Source: Gallionella sp.
Lineage (GTDB): Bacteria > Pseudomonadota > Gammaproteobacteria > Burkholderiales > Gallionellaceae
Direction of reading: 5' to 3'
Assembly: GCA_013043965.1 (NCBI GenBank)
Contig: JABEVF010000030.1
Coordinates: 1 to 59,205, forward strand
Length of the DNA stretch: 59,205 nucleotides
Each line of letters opens with the position of its first letter. The first letter of the stretch is position 1. Positions 35,926 through 45,658 of this stretch are shown here, one piece after another. The notes under the pieces are model-generated. The model searched no databases. It was not told where the DNA came from and worked only from the letters and a program-made list of their open reading frames with translations. A program made the position numbers and the translations under genes.

Positions 35926-36825
35926 ATGAAACAACTCGCTCTTAAAATCGACGTAGACACTTATCGCGGTACCCGAGAAGGGGTGCCGCGCCTAGTTGAC
36001 GTGTTGCAACGTTATCACGCGCAAGCCACCTTCTTTTTTTCGTTAGGTCCAGACCATACGGGCCGTGCGATCAAACGGGTGTTCCGTCCCGGTTTTTTGG
36101 GCAAGGTGTCGCGCACCTCGGTGGTCGAGCATTACGGCATCAAGACGCTGTTGTATGGCACGTTGCTGCCCGCGCCCGACATCGGCAGGAAATGCGCCGA
36201 CATCTTGCGCGGCGTGCGCGACGCGGGCTTCGAGGTGGGCATACATTGTCATGACCACATACGCTGGCAGGATTATGTGGTCAATAAAGGCGAAGCGTGG
36301 ACGCAGCGCGAGCTGCAACGTGCGGTGGATCGCTACACGGAGATCTTCGGCGATGCGCCCCACGCGCACGCCGCCGCCGGTTGGCAGATGAATCGCCACG
36401 GCGCGCGTTTCTTGCAACGACTCGGTATGAGCTACGGCTCGGATACGCGCGGCACGCATCCTTTCATCCCCACATGGAATGCCGAGATCATCGCCTGCCC
36501 GCAATTGCCCACCACGCTGCCCACGCTGGATGAGCTGATGAATCGCGATGGCATCACGCTGGACAATATCGCGCAGCATGTCCTGCAACTGACCGAGCAT
36601 GCACCAGAAACTGGCCACGTGTATACGCTGCACGCCGAGTTGGAGGGGCAGAAATGGATGCCGATATTCGAACAGCTGCTGCAAGGCTGGCAAGCACAAG
36701 GTTATGAATTGGTTTCTATGCGGCAATATTTGCAGGGGCTGGATGTCGGCGCGTTGCCGCGCCACGGAGTGCAGATGCGCGAGGTGGCCGGCCGGGTCGG
36801 TACACTGGCGGTGCAAGCCGGTTAG
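35926..36825 (+). CDS. arnD: ArnD-like 4-deoxy-4-formamido-L-arabinose-phosphoundecaprenol deformylase
   Basis: A 299-residue NodB-type polysaccharide deacetylase, the same size as E. coli ArnD. It begins LALKIDVDTYRGTREGVPRL, with the metal-binding Asp pair region, then YHAQATFFFSLGPDHTGRAI, DAGFEVGIHCHDHIRWQDYV with metal His residues, and HAAAGWQMNRHGARFLQRLG. ArnD removes the formyl group from the lipid-linked sugar so that it can be flipped and used by ArnT. A terminator-like hairpin separates it from the preceding arn genes, so it might be expressed at a different level. Confidence 0.92.
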   Translation: MKQLALKIDVDTYRGTREGVPRLVDVLQRYHAQATFFFSLGPDHTGRAIKRVFRPGFLGKVSRTSVVEHYGIKTLLYGTLLPAPDIGRKCADILRGVRDAGFEVGIHCHDHIRWQDYVVNKGEAWTQRELQRAVDRYTEIFGDAPHAHAAAGWQMNRHGARFLQRLGMSYGSDTRGTHPFIPTWNAEIIACPQLPTTLPTLDELMNRDGITLDNIAQHVLQLTEHAPETGHVYTLHAELEGQKWMPIFEQLLQGWQAQGYELVSMRQYLQGLDVGALPRHGVQMREVAGRVGTLAVQAG

Positions 36826-36891
36826 TTATGTGGGTTCGATGAGCCTAGCCGGGGAAGCCAGGTAAGGCGATCTGGCGAGTTGAGGCGAAGG

Positions 36892-36897
36892 TATAAT
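36892..36897 (+). promoter_or_regulatory. -10-like TATAAT before the djlA-like gene
   Basis: A perfect TATAAT lies 45 bases before the TTG start at 36943. No good -35 hexamer is visible at the usual distance. Confidence 0.35.
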
Positions 36898-36942
36898 GCG
36901 CGCCTTTGCCGCGGCTGTTTCCCATTTTTTCTTGGAGTTGTC

Positions 36943-37716
36943 TTGTTTAAGCTCATCGGTGTCATTGCGGGTTATTATTTCTTTGGTTTCTTCGGCGCGT
37001 TGTTCGGCTTTTTCGCCGGATCGTTCGTTGATCGCATCAGGGCGTATGGCTCGGGCGGTGTGAACCCGTTGCAGAACGCGTTGCGCCAGGCTGTGTTCCT
37101 CGAGACGGTATTCATATCGATGGGGAAGTTGGCCAAGGCGGACGGCCATGTTTCGCAAGATGAGATTGACCACGTCGAGCAGTTCATGCAAAAACTGGGT
37201 ATGACTGCGGAGCATCGCCAGCAAGCCATCGAGCTGTTCAAGAAAGGTGCCGCTCCGGCATTCGATATAGCGCCGACTTACCAGCGATTCATGGCGATTT
37301 GCGGCCATACGAAGAATCTGAAAGAGGTGTTGCTGGTCTATCTCATCGTGATGGCCTTGGCGGACGGGCATTTCCATCCGGCCGAGGAAGCGTTGCTCAC
37401 CGATATCGCCGCGCGTCTTGGTTATGGCCAAGCGGCCTTAAAAAACATGATGGATATGGTGCTGAACCAGTCGCATTTTTCTGGCGGCGCGGTCACGACA
37501 GCCGATGCTCTGGAGGATGCCTATAAGGCTTTGGGCGTGACCAGAGACAGTAGCGATGCCGAGATCAAACGCGCTTATCGCAGGCTGATGAGCCAATACC
37601 ACCCGGACAAGCTGATCGGTCAGGGTATGCCGGAAGATATGATCGCCATGGCGACCGAGCAGGCCAAGGAGATCCAGCTGGCCCACGACTTGATCAAGAA
37701 ACACAGGAATATTTGA
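36943..37716 (+). CDS. djlA: DjlA-like co-chaperone (TerB domain plus C-terminal J domain)
   Basis: A 257-residue protein read from a TTG codon at 36943, preceded by GGAG at a suitable distance. The longer frame from 36880 adds 21 non-homologous residues. Residues 1-30 are a Gly/Phe-rich membrane helix (FKLIGVIAGYYFFGFFGALF), residues about 45-165 a TerB-like helical domain (ETVFISMGKLAKADGHVSQD, LIVMALADGHFHPAEEALLT), and the last 70 residues a J domain with RRLMSQYHPDKLIGQGMPED containing HPD. This is the DjlA layout: an inner-membrane J protein that stimulates DnaK. The gene follows arnD but with its own probable promoter. Confidence 0.88.
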   Translation: MFKLIGVIAGYYFFGFFGALFGFFAGSFVDRIRAYGSGGVNPLQNALRQAVFLETVFISMGKLAKADGHVSQDEIDHVEQFMQKLGMTAEHRQQAIELFKKGAAPAFDIAPTYQRFMAICGHTKNLKEVLLVYLIVMALADGHFHPAEEALLTDIAARLGYGQAALKNMMDMVLNQSHFSGGAVTTADALEDAYKALGVTRDSSDAEIKRAYRRLMSQYHPDKLIGQGMPEDMIAMATEQAKEIQLAHDLIKKHRNI

Positions 37717-37780
37717 GCCGTTGTGGAAAGGGTGCAGATGCCTCCGTACCGACAAAACCGTAGTTATTCTTACAGGATAA

Positions 37781-38446
37781 ATGATGTCCAGCGCGCTTCC
37801 CGTATTCTCCCTGCTTGAAACGCGTGTCCTCGGTGTCCTCGCGGAAAAACAACGCACCGTCCCCGACAGTTATCCGTTGACGCTGAACTCCCTGGTGTCG
37901 GGCTGCAACCAGAAGAGCAGCCGCGATCCGGTCATAGAAGCTTCCGAGGCGGAAGTTCAGGCGGTGCTCGATAACTTGAGGACGTTGTCGCTGATCGTTG
38001 AAACGAGCGGGGGTAGGACATCGCGCTATGGCCACAACATCGAGCGGGTGCTGCACATTCCTTCGCAGTCTCTGGCTTTGCTGACCATGCTGATATTGCG
38101 CGGCCCGCAGACCGCGGGTGAGTTGCGTATCAGTTGCGAGCGGTTGCACAAGTTCGCCGACATTTCTTCGGTCGAAAGTTTTCTGATGGAGTTGGTTGAG
38201 CGCCCGGCAGGCGGTTTGGTGGTCGAGTTGTCGCGCCAGCCCGGCGCACGCGAGAACCGCTGGTCGCATCTGCTCTCAGGCACGCCTGTTAACGGTACCG
38301 ACATGCCGGCCAGTCCCGCGAGTATGGCATCGGTGGGCGAAATCGCCGCACTCAAGGCCAATATGAGCAAGTTGGAAGCGGAGGTGGGCGAGCTTAAGGC
38401 GCTAATGACAAAGTTGTGCGTCGAGTTGGGCATTTCCGTATTATGA
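37781..38446 (+). CDS. YceH-like DUF480 protein
   Basis: A 221-residue protein with the DUF480 pattern: LETRVLGVLAEKQRTVPDSY, PLTLNSLVSGCNQKSSRDPV, VLDNLRTLSLIVETSGGRTS, RYGHNIERVL, and LRGPQTAGELRISCERLHKF. The fold of the family is two winged-helix domains; the C-terminus is a coiled coil (EIAALKANMSKLEAEVGELK). DNA binding is possible, but the function is unknown. A start two codons in (37784) is equally possible. Confidence 0.85.
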   Translation: MMSSALPVFSLLETRVLGVLAEKQRTVPDSYPLTLNSLVSGCNQKSSRDPVIEASEAEVQAVLDNLRTLSLIVETSGGRTSRYGHNIERVLHIPSQSLALLTMLILRGPQTAGELRISCERLHKFADISSVESFLMELVERPAGGLVVELSRQPGARENRWSHLLSGTPVNGTDMPASPASMASVGEIAALKANMSKLEAEVGELKALMTKLCVELGISVL

Positions 38447-38516
38447 TTCCAGGCTCCGTAGTGTCAGGGAATCCGGCAGGCACAAGCCTGCTTGATGATT
38501 AAATTGGAGGGTATTC

Positions 38517-38819
38517 ATGCTGTATTCGATAATCGGGCGAGATGTGCCTAATAGTCTGGAGCGACGTGTGGCGGCACGCCCCGCGCATGTGGCGCGGCTG
38601 CAATTGCTGCAAACCGAAGGACGGCTGGTCTTGGCCGGGCCTTTCCCTGCCGTGGATGCGGTGGATCCCGGTGCGGCAGGTTTTTCTGGGAGTCTGATCG
38701 TGGCCGAGTTTAGCTCCTGGCAAGCCGCAAAAGATTGGGCGAACGCCGATCCTTACGTCGCGGCAGGTGTGTATGCGGATGTTCAAGTGCAGCCATTCAA
38801 AAAGACATTCCCGGCGTGA
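38517..38819 (+). CDS. YciI family protein
   Basis: A 100-residue dimeric alpha-beta barrel type protein: [68 protein letters not shown] and [20 protein letters not shown]. The His in RPAHVARL and the Asp in the ADPY motif are conserved in YciI proteins, which resemble muconolactone isomerase but whose reaction is usually unknown. GGAGGG precedes the ATG. Its stop overlaps the bolA start (TGATG), so translation is coupled. Confidence 0.88.
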   Translation: MLYSIIGRDVPNSLERRVAARPAHVARLQLLQTEGRLVLAGPFPAVDAVDPGAAGFSGSLIVAEFSSWQAAKDWANADPYVAAGVYADVQVQPFKKTFPA

Positions 38820-39085
38820 TGAACCGTATTGCAATGATGACGGAACGATTGGCCGTGCTGCATCCGATCAAGCTTGAGATCGTGGACGAGAGCCACAAGC
38901 ACGCCGGACACGCGGGTGCCCGTTCCGGCGGAGGCCATTATTGGTTACAAATCATCTCTGCTGATTTTGCGGAGAAGAATAAAACGAGCCGTCAGCGTAT
39001 GGTATATTCCGCCCTGGCTGAAATGATGGAACGGGATATACACGCGCTCACCATAGACGCGAAAACACCCGGTGAGATTGAATAA
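38819..39085 (+). CDS. bolA: BolA family protein
   Basis: An 88-residue protein with the BolA fold: LAVLHPIKLEIVDESHKHAG, HAGARSGGGHYWLQIISADF, KNKTSRQRMVYSALAEMMER, and IHALTIDAKTPGEIE. The conserved His in HYWLQIIS and the RxxxVY helix are present. BolA-type proteins work with monothiol glutaredoxins in iron-sulphur cluster traffic or act as stress-related regulators. Between yciI and a parvulin gene this arrangement (yciI-bolA-ppiC) is common in betaproteobacteria. A shorter start at MTERLAV is also possible. Confidence 0.9.
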   Translation: MNRIAMMTERLAVLHPIKLEIVDESHKHAGHAGARSGGGHYWLQIISADFAEKNKTSRQRMVYSALAEMMERDIHALTIDAKTPGEIE

Positions 39086-39103
39086 TTTATTGAAAGGAAT
39101 CAG

Positions 39104-39892
39104 ATGATGTTGAACATGAAAAAACTGGCGGCATTGGCAACTTTGGGCGTATTGGCCTGCAACTTGGCTTACGCTGAAGATAAATCCGCTGCTTTGGTGA
39201 ATGGTGTGTCGATTCCTCAGTCTCGGGTAGATTTGGCGATCAAGGCTGAGCTGGCTCAAGGCCAGGCAGACACACCGGAATTGCGCAAGAACATTCGTGA
39301 AAATCTGATCAAACGCGAATTGATGGCTCAAGAAGCCGTCAAGCTGAATCTGGATAAGGCACCTGACGTAGTCCAAGAGATGGACATGGCGAAACAGTCT
39401 GTATTGATTAATGCTTACCTGCTCGACTACATGAAGAAGAACCCGATCAGCGAAGACGCGCTCAAGCACGAGTACGAGGTGCGTTCAGCCAAGCTGGGCG
39501 ATAAGGAATACAAAGCCCGCCATATTCTGGTAGACACCGAAGCCCAAGCCAAGACCATCATCGCGCAACTGGGTAAGAAGGTGAAATTCGAGAAGCTGGC
39601 AGCGCAGTCCAAAGATACCGGTTCGGCTGCACAAGGCGGGTCATTGGGTTGGGCAGTCCCTAGCAATTTTGTCCCGCCCTTTGCGGAAGCCTTACAAACT
39701 TTGAAACCGGGCGAATATACCAAAGTGCCTGTGCATAGCCAATTTGGTTGGCACGTCATCCGTCTGGATGAGGAGCGCGCGCTTACCGTTCCCACTTTCG
39801 AAGAAGTGAAGCCCCAGTTGCAGCAGCGCTTGCAGCAACAAGCCATACAAAAAGCAATCTCTGATTTGCTCGCTAAGGGTAAGGTGGAATAA
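39104..39892 (+). CDS. Periplasmic parvulin-type peptidyl-prolyl isomerase
   Basis: A 262-residue secreted protein with a signal peptide ending near NLAYA/EDK, an N-terminal chaperone-like helical region (LVNGVSIPQSRVDLAIKAEL, IRENLIKRELMAQEAVKLNL), a PpiC/rotamase domain at residues about 140-235 (YKARHILVDTEAQAKTIIAQ, KFEKLAAQSKDTGSAAQGGS, LGWAVPSNFVPPFAEALQTL, SQFGWHVIRLDEE) and a C-terminal helix. This is the PrsA/SurA-like layout that assists folding of envelope proteins. AAGGAAT precedes the start, and an intrinsic terminator follows 45 bases after the stop, ending the yciI-bolA-ppi unit. Confidence 0.9.
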   Translation: MMLNMKKLAALATLGVLACNLAYAEDKSAALVNGVSIPQSRVDLAIKAELAQGQADTPELRKNIRENLIKRELMAQEAVKLNLDKAPDVVQEMDMAKQSVLINAYLLDYMKKNPISEDALKHEYEVRSAKLGDKEYKARHILVDTEAQAKTIIAQLGKKVKFEKLAAQSKDTGSAAQGGSLGWAVPSNFVPPFAEALQTLKPGEYTKVPVHSQFGWHVIRLDEERALTVPTFEEVKPQLQQRLQQQAIQKAISDLLAKGKVE

Positions 39893-39937
39893 GGTCGCAG
39901 ACATTTACTGAAGCTCAGTTCGTTTGAGTTTTCCATC

Positions 39938-39962
39938 AAGGGCATCTTCGGATGCCTTTTTT
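39938..39962 (+). terminator. Intrinsic terminator after the parvulin gene
   Basis: ggcatc-ttcg-gatgcc with a stable UUCG tetraloop (39941-39956) is followed by six T bases. It lies about 45 bases after the parvulin stop codon. Confidence 0.85.
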
Positions 39963-39970
39963 GTGGGCAA

Positions 39971-40092
39971 AACTATCGTGAAAACCGAAGTGCGCCGTTA
40001 AGGCAAGAGGCGATCGCGCCGGTCTAAGTCACGGCTAGACGAGATCGCGAGCAAGGCGTAGTTGAGAATAGTTGGAATGTGACCCGATAGTT
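39971..40092. repeat. 122-bp segment with short terminal inverted repeats
   Basis: aactatcg (39971-39978) and cgatagtt (40085-40092) bound a GC-rich noncoding stretch that contains gatcgcg twice and a small gtcta/tagac dyad. It lies between the convergent parvulin and yciB genes. It may be a small nonautonomous element or chance; no gene is visible in this gap. Confidence 0.3.
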
Positions 40093-40161
40093 GCGTCGCC
40101 GGGGTGCTTCTGATCACGGCAAGAATTAGCATCTTAGGGGCTAACCAGCTCTGTTATTTGG

Positions 40162-40704
40162 CTAGTTTTCTTCCTTCTTTTCATCGATGTACTTGACCAG
40201 CCAGGCACCTTGCGCAAGGATAAAAATGAACATCAATCCGGTAAATCCGAACAGCTTGAAATTCACCCAGGTATCGGTCGAGAAATTGAAGGCGACATAC
40301 AGGTTGAGGAATCCGAACACACCGAAAAACACACTCCAGATCAAGTTCAAGCGATTCCAGGCGTGGACGGGCAGGGATATCTTCTCATGCAGCAGGCTGC
40401 GCATCAGGTTTTTGTGGAAAACCAGATGCGATACTGACAGGATCGTGGAGAACAGCCAGTACAAGGCGGTGGGTTTTATTTTGATGAATATCTCATTGTG
40501 CAACAGCAGGGACGCGCTTCCGAATATACCGACGAGGGCAAAACTGAGCCAGAGCATGAGATCGACCTTGCCGTGTCTTATCTTGCTCCAGATGATTTGT
40601 ACCAGCGTGGCGGCCATGGCGACCGCCGTGGCGACATAGATGCCGTATATTTTGAAGGCGACGAAGAATAGCAGGATCGGGAATAGGTCTGAGAATAGTT
40701 TCAT
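40162..40704 (-). CDS. yciB: Inner membrane septation protein A (YciB)
   Basis: A 180-residue protein with five or six membrane helices, matching YciB/IspA: MKLFSDLFPILLFFVAFKIY, GIYVATAVAMAATLVQIIWS, LWLSFALVGIFGSASLLLHN, KIKPTALYWLFSTILSVSHL, SVFFGVFGFLNLYVAFNFST. E. coli YciB (179 residues) takes part in envelope maintenance and is linked to cell division. It starts only 2 bases after the msrB stop region, on the same strand, so it is in an operon with msrB and probably the phoH-like gene. Confidence 0.93.
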   Translation of the reverse strand: MKLFSDLFPILLFFVAFKIYGIYVATAVAMAATLVQIIWSKIRHGKVDLMLWLSFALVGIFGSASLLLHNEIFIKIKPTALYWLFSTILSVSHLVFHKNLMRSLLHEKISLPVHAWNRLNLIWSVFFGVFGFLNLYVAFNFSTDTWVNFKLFGFTGLMFIFILAQGAWLVKYIDEKKEEN

Positions 40705-40706
40705 GA

Positions 40707-41114
40707 TTATTCGGTCGGTTTACTTTTTTCTAGTGTGAGGGCCGCAGAGTTGATGCAAAAACGCAAGCCTGTGGGCTGCGGGCCATCGGGAAATACGTGA
40801 CCCAAATGCGCGCCGCAGTGTTTGCAGCAGACTTCGTCACGTACCATGCCGTGACTGGTATCACAGCGTACGATCAAGTGGTCGGCATGTTCCGCTTGAA
40901 AGAAACTCGGCCAGCCCGAACCCGAATCGAATTTTGCCGATGAGTTGAACAACGTGCTGTCGCAGCATACACAACGATACACCCCCTTATCGTGACAATC
41001 CCAGTACAAGCCGGTGAAAGGGGGTTCCGTCCCGCACTGGCGCGCCACCCGGAATTGCTCGGGGGTGAGTTGCTCGCGCCATTCGGTATCGGATTTCTTA
41101 ATTGGTTCGCTCAA
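40707..41114 (-). CDS. msrB: Peptide methionine (R)-S-oxide reductase
   Basis: A 135-residue enzyme that reduces methionine-R-sulfoxide in proteins. Two zinc CxxC pairs are present (CVCCD and [14 protein letters not shown]), and the catalytic Cys is in [13 protein letters not shown]. The region [36 protein letters not shown] is characteristic. The start [20 protein letters not shown] is typical. It lies three bases after the phoH-like stop and two before yciB. Confidence 0.96.
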   Translation of the reverse strand: MSEPIKKSDTEWREQLTPEQFRVARQCGTEPPFTGLYWDCHDKGVYRCVCCDSTLFNSSAKFDSGSGWPSFFQAEHADHLIVRCDTSHGMVRDEVCCKHCGAHLGHVFPDGPQPTGLRFCINSAALTLEKSKPTE

Positions 41115-41117
41115 GAT

Positions 41118-42533
41118 TTATAGCACCTCTCCCGCATGGTCGGCCAGGCGAGAACGCTCGCCGCGCAGCAGTGTCACGTGGCCGCCGTGCTCCCAGCCTT
41201 TGAACCGGTCGACCACATAAGTCAGCCCCGAACTACCTTCGGTCAGATAAGGGGTGTCGATCTGTGCGATGTTGCCCATACATACCACTTTGGTGCCTGG
41301 ACCGGCACGGGTGACCAGAGTTTTCATTTGTTTGGGCGTGAGATTTTGCGCCTCGTCGATGATCACATATTTGTTCAGGAAAGTGCGCCCGCGCATGAAA
41401 TTTAGCGACTTAACTTTCACGCGCGAACGAATCAAGTCCCGCGTCGCCGCGCGTCCCCAGTCACCGCCTTCTTCTTCAGTCTTGTTCAGCACGTCGAGAT
41501 TATCCTCCAAAGCACCCATCCATGGATTCATTTTTTCTTCTTCGGTGCCGGGCAGGAAGCCGATGTCTTCGCCGACCGGAACGGTCACGCGAGTGATGAT
41601 GATCTCAGAGTAGATTTTGGTTTCCAGCGTTTGCCACAAACCCGCCGCCAAAGTAAGCAAGGTTTTCCCGGTGCCCGCCTGACCCAACAACGTGACAAAA
41701 TCGATTTCGGGATCGAGCAACAGGTTGAGCACGAAATTCTGCTCGCGGTTGCGTGCAGTGATGCCCCAGACATTGTTCTTGCTGTGGGTGTAATCGGTGA
41801 GTGTGCGCAACAGCGCGGTCTGGTCATCCTGCTCCAATACGATGGCATAGAACGGCGTGTCGTCTTCTTTGTAGAGGAACTGGTTTTTGAAAAACGCCGC
41901 GCACAACGGGCCGCGTATCTGATAGTAGGTATGACCTTCCTTTTGCCAGGACTTCATGTCTTTGCCGTGTCTATCCCAAAAATCATCGGGCAGCGGCAGC
42001 ACCCCGGTATAGAGCAGGTCGCTGTCTTCCAGCACCTTGTCGTTGAAATAATCCTGCGCCTCCAGACCCAATGCGCGCGCCTTGATGCGCATGTTGATGT
42101 CTTTGCTGACGAGAATGACCGCGCGTTCGGGTTGCTGTTGCTGCATCCCTATAATCACACCCAAAATCGCATTGTCGGCTTTGCCCAGTTCCAGATTTTG
42201 CGGTAGTTCATATTTGACGAAACTGGTTTGCAGGTATAAACGTCCGCTACAGTTCTTGTGTGCCGCCGATTCGAGTGCGATGCCTTCCTCGATGTTGTGC
42301 GGCGCATCATTGACGATTTCATCCAGAAAGCGGCTGGCCTGGCGGGCATTGCGCGCCACTTCGGTCATGCCTTTTTTCTTGTTATCCAATTCCTCCAATA
42401 CAAACATCGGCAGGCAGATGTCGTGTTCCTCGAAGCGATACAAGCTGGTTGGGTCGTGCAGCAGGACGTTGGTGTCCAACACAAAGAGTTTGGTGTTGCG
42501 GTCGTTAGTGGCAGGTTTTTTACGTGGGGGCAT
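41118..42533 (-). CDS. PIN domain plus PhoH-type ATPase (PhoH2-like)
   Basis: A 471-residue cytosolic protein. Residues about 12-145 are a PIN nuclease domain with the acidic start LFVLDTNVLLHDPTSLYRFE and VILVSKDINMRIKARALGLE. Residues about 250-455 form a PhoH/RNA-helicase-like ATPase with Walker A FVTLLGQAGTGKTLLTLAAG, Walker B YVIIDEAQNLTPKQMKTLVT and TRAGPGTKVVCMGNIAQIDT. This fusion corresponds to PhoH2 proteins, described as sequence-selective RNA unwinding and cleaving enzymes. The start at 42533 is chosen because an upstream in-frame extension (to 42647) overlaps bcp and is not conserved. It is 13 bases downstream of bcp. Confidence 0.92.
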   Translation of the reverse strand: MPPRKKPATNDRNTKLFVLDTNVLLHDPTSLYRFEEHDICLPMFVLEELDNKKKGMTEVARNARQASRFLDEIVNDAPHNIEEGIALESAAHKNCSGRLYLQTSFVKYELPQNLELGKADNAILGVIIGMQQQQPERAVILVSKDINMRIKARALGLEAQDYFNDKVLEDSDLLYTGVLPLPDDFWDRHGKDMKSWQKEGHTYYQIRGPLCAAFFKNQFLYKEDDTPFYAIVLEQDDQTALLRTLTDYTHSKNNVWGITARNREQNFVLNLLLDPEIDFVTLLGQAGTGKTLLTLAAGLWQTLETKIYSEIIITRVTVPVGEDIGFLPGTEEEKMNPWMGALEDNLDVLNKTEEEGGDWGRAATRDLIRSRVKVKSLNFMRGRTFLNKYVIIDEAQNLTPKQMKTLVTRAGPGTKVVCMGNIAQIDTPYLTEGSSGLTYVVDRFKGWEHGGHVTLLRGERSRLADHAGEVL

Positions 42534-42546
42534 GATGACTAACCTT

Positions 42547-44068
<1,522 letters not shown>

Positions 44069-44078
44069 GGGAACGATC

Positions 44079-44513
44079 ATGAGTCAACCTTTTACCGTCA
44101 GTCTGGTGTGTTGGCACGATGGTGAACCGCTGCTGAAAGCGATACGCAGTGCCGTGTTCATACAAGAGCAGGGCGTCCCGACAGAGTTGGAATGGGATGA
44201 GTATGATGCCACTTCCCGGCACGCGCTGGCATTGACTCTCCAGGGCGATGCGATCGGTTGCGGGCGGATACTCACCAGCGGGCACATAGGGCGGATCGCG
44301 GTGCTGCCGCAGTGGCGCGGCAAGAAGGTAGGCACGGCTATCATGGAGGCTTTGCTGGATTACGCGGCAGCCCATGATTACCCGCAAGTGAATGTGGATG
44401 CGCAGACCCATGCCATACCTTTCTACCGACGCTTCGGCTTTGTCGAACAGGGTCAAGAATTCATGGATGCAGGGCTGCCGCATATCAAGATGTCATTAAA
44501 GCTACAGCAATAA
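44079..44513 (+). CDS. GNAT family N-acetyltransferase
   Basis: A 144-residue acetyltransferase with the acetyl-CoA binding motif A in GRIAVLPQWRGKKVGTAIME (Arg/Gln-x-x-Gly-x-Gly/Ala pattern) and a C-terminal FYRRFGFVEQGQEFMDAGLP, HIKMSL, resembling ElaA/YjcF-type GNATs. The N-terminal AVFIQEQGVPTELEWDEYDA is shared with that group. The acceptor substrate is unknown. It begins 10 bases after the transpeptidase stop with GAGGGAACG as ribosome site, so tadA, the transpeptidase gene and this gene form one operon. Confidence 0.88.
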   Translation: MSQPFTVSLVCWHDGEPLLKAIRSAVFIQEQGVPTELEWDEYDATSRHALALTLQGDAIGCGRILTSGHIGRIAVLPQWRGKKVGTAIMEALLDYAAAHDYPQVNVDAQTHAIPFYRRFGFVEQGQEFMDAGLPHIKMSLKLQQ

Positions 44514-44669
44514 CCCTCCAGATAACACCGGGTGTATTAAATAAATCCGCCGCTCCGGATGATATGGATACCTCTCAAAATTAGCCCGCCTACCGTTCGC
44601 AAGAAATGCGCTCTGTTTGACGACCACCTCCTGGCAAAAAGTTCGAATGACAGTTTACCCGGCCACTCT

Positions 44670-45560
44670 TTACTGCTCAGCAACTTGTTCGAACAGCCAC
44701 CTGCGGAAAGCGGCAACTTTGCTCAACACAGCCTTGTTTTTCGGCATCACTAGCTGGTAACTAAGGTCGGTCGGAATGCTGTGATTCAATATGTGTGCCA
44801 GTCTTCCCGATTTCAGGTCGTTCAGCACCAAACTTTGCCACGTCAAGGTGATGCCTAGCCCGTTTATTGCTGCCTGAATTGCCAAATCGGCATCACCAAA
44901 ACGACGGATCTTCAAAGCAACGTCAACAACACCTAACGTACCCAGCAAGGCTTTCCATTCTGGGAAAGCGCCACGCATGATGTGCCAATCATCCTCGATC
45001 AAGTTGGCATGCGCTAGATCGTTGCGGGTCTTGATGGTCGCCGCCAGACCGGGCGCGGCTACCGGAATAATGACTTCCGGCATCAGGCTTTCGACGCTCA
45101 GTCCCGGGTGTGGTTCGCTACCGAAGCGAATCGCCACATCAACCTCTTCCATGGAGAAATCCACGACACGTCGGGTCGCGAGCAAATGTATCTCCACGTC
45201 TGGATAGCGGGCATAGAAATCGTCCATACGCGGAATAAGCCAACGCGCTGCGAATACCGGGGGGGTTGATACGTTTAGCGGCCCCGCGATGCTGCCGGAG
45301 TGCACTCTCAACATGGCTCTCTCAAGTTGATCGAATGCGTCTGAAACCAGATGCAACGCATCATGGGCCGACTCATTCAAAACGAGTGTCCTGCCACGCT
45401 TGAATAGACTAATGCCGAGGTAGTCTTCCAGCAGTTTGATCTGCTGGCTGACCGCAGCCGGGGTGACATGCAACTCCTCTGCTGCGCGTACGAACGAGCG
45501 GTGGCGTGCGGCCGCCTCGAAGAATCTCAATGCATTGAGCGGGGGAAGATGGCGTGCCAT
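44670..45560 (-). CDS. LysR family transcriptional regulator (GcvA-like)
   Basis: A 296-residue regulator. The N-terminal winged helix-turn-helix reads LPPLNALRFFEAAARHRSFV, RAAEELHVTPAAVSQQIKLL, EDYLGISLFKRGRTLVLN, close to GcvA-type regulators. The C-terminal part is a periplasmic-binding-protein-like effector domain (LNVSTPPVFAARWLIPRMDD, VDVAIRFGSEPHPGLSVESL, INGLGITLTWQSLVLNDLKS). It is divergent from the EamA transporter gene and likely controls it and perhaps the dehydrogenases after it. The effector is unknown. Confidence 0.93.
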   Translation of the reverse strand: MARHLPPLNALRFFEAAARHRSFVRAAEELHVTPAAVSQQIKLLEDYLGISLFKRGRTLVLNESAHDALHLVSDAFDQLERAMLRVHSGSIAGPLNVSTPPVFAARWLIPRMDDFYARYPDVEIHLLATRRVVDFSMEEVDVAIRFGSEPHPGLSVESLMPEVIIPVAAPGLAATIKTRNDLAHANLIEDDWHIMRGAFPEWKALLGTLGVVDVALKIRRFGDADLAIQAAINGLGITLTWQSLVLNDLKSGRLAHILNHSIPTDLSYQLVMPKNKAVLSKVAAFRRWLFEQVAEQ

Positions 45561-45658
45561 TAGTTTTCCTTAATGCGACCTCAATAAAGTCTTGCTTGTG
45601 ACCGGGGGCTACGGCATTTAGAGTGGTCGAGTCTAGATGAACTTTACCGGAATAATTT
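45561..45658. promoter_or_regulatory. LysR-EamA divergent promoter region with dyad
   Basis: The 98-base gap contains an imperfect dyad ATTTAGA-N9-TCTAGAT at 45616-45638. LysR-type regulators bind such interrupted dyads (T-N11-A class), so this is a candidate operator shared by the regulator and the transporter. Confidence 0.45.
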
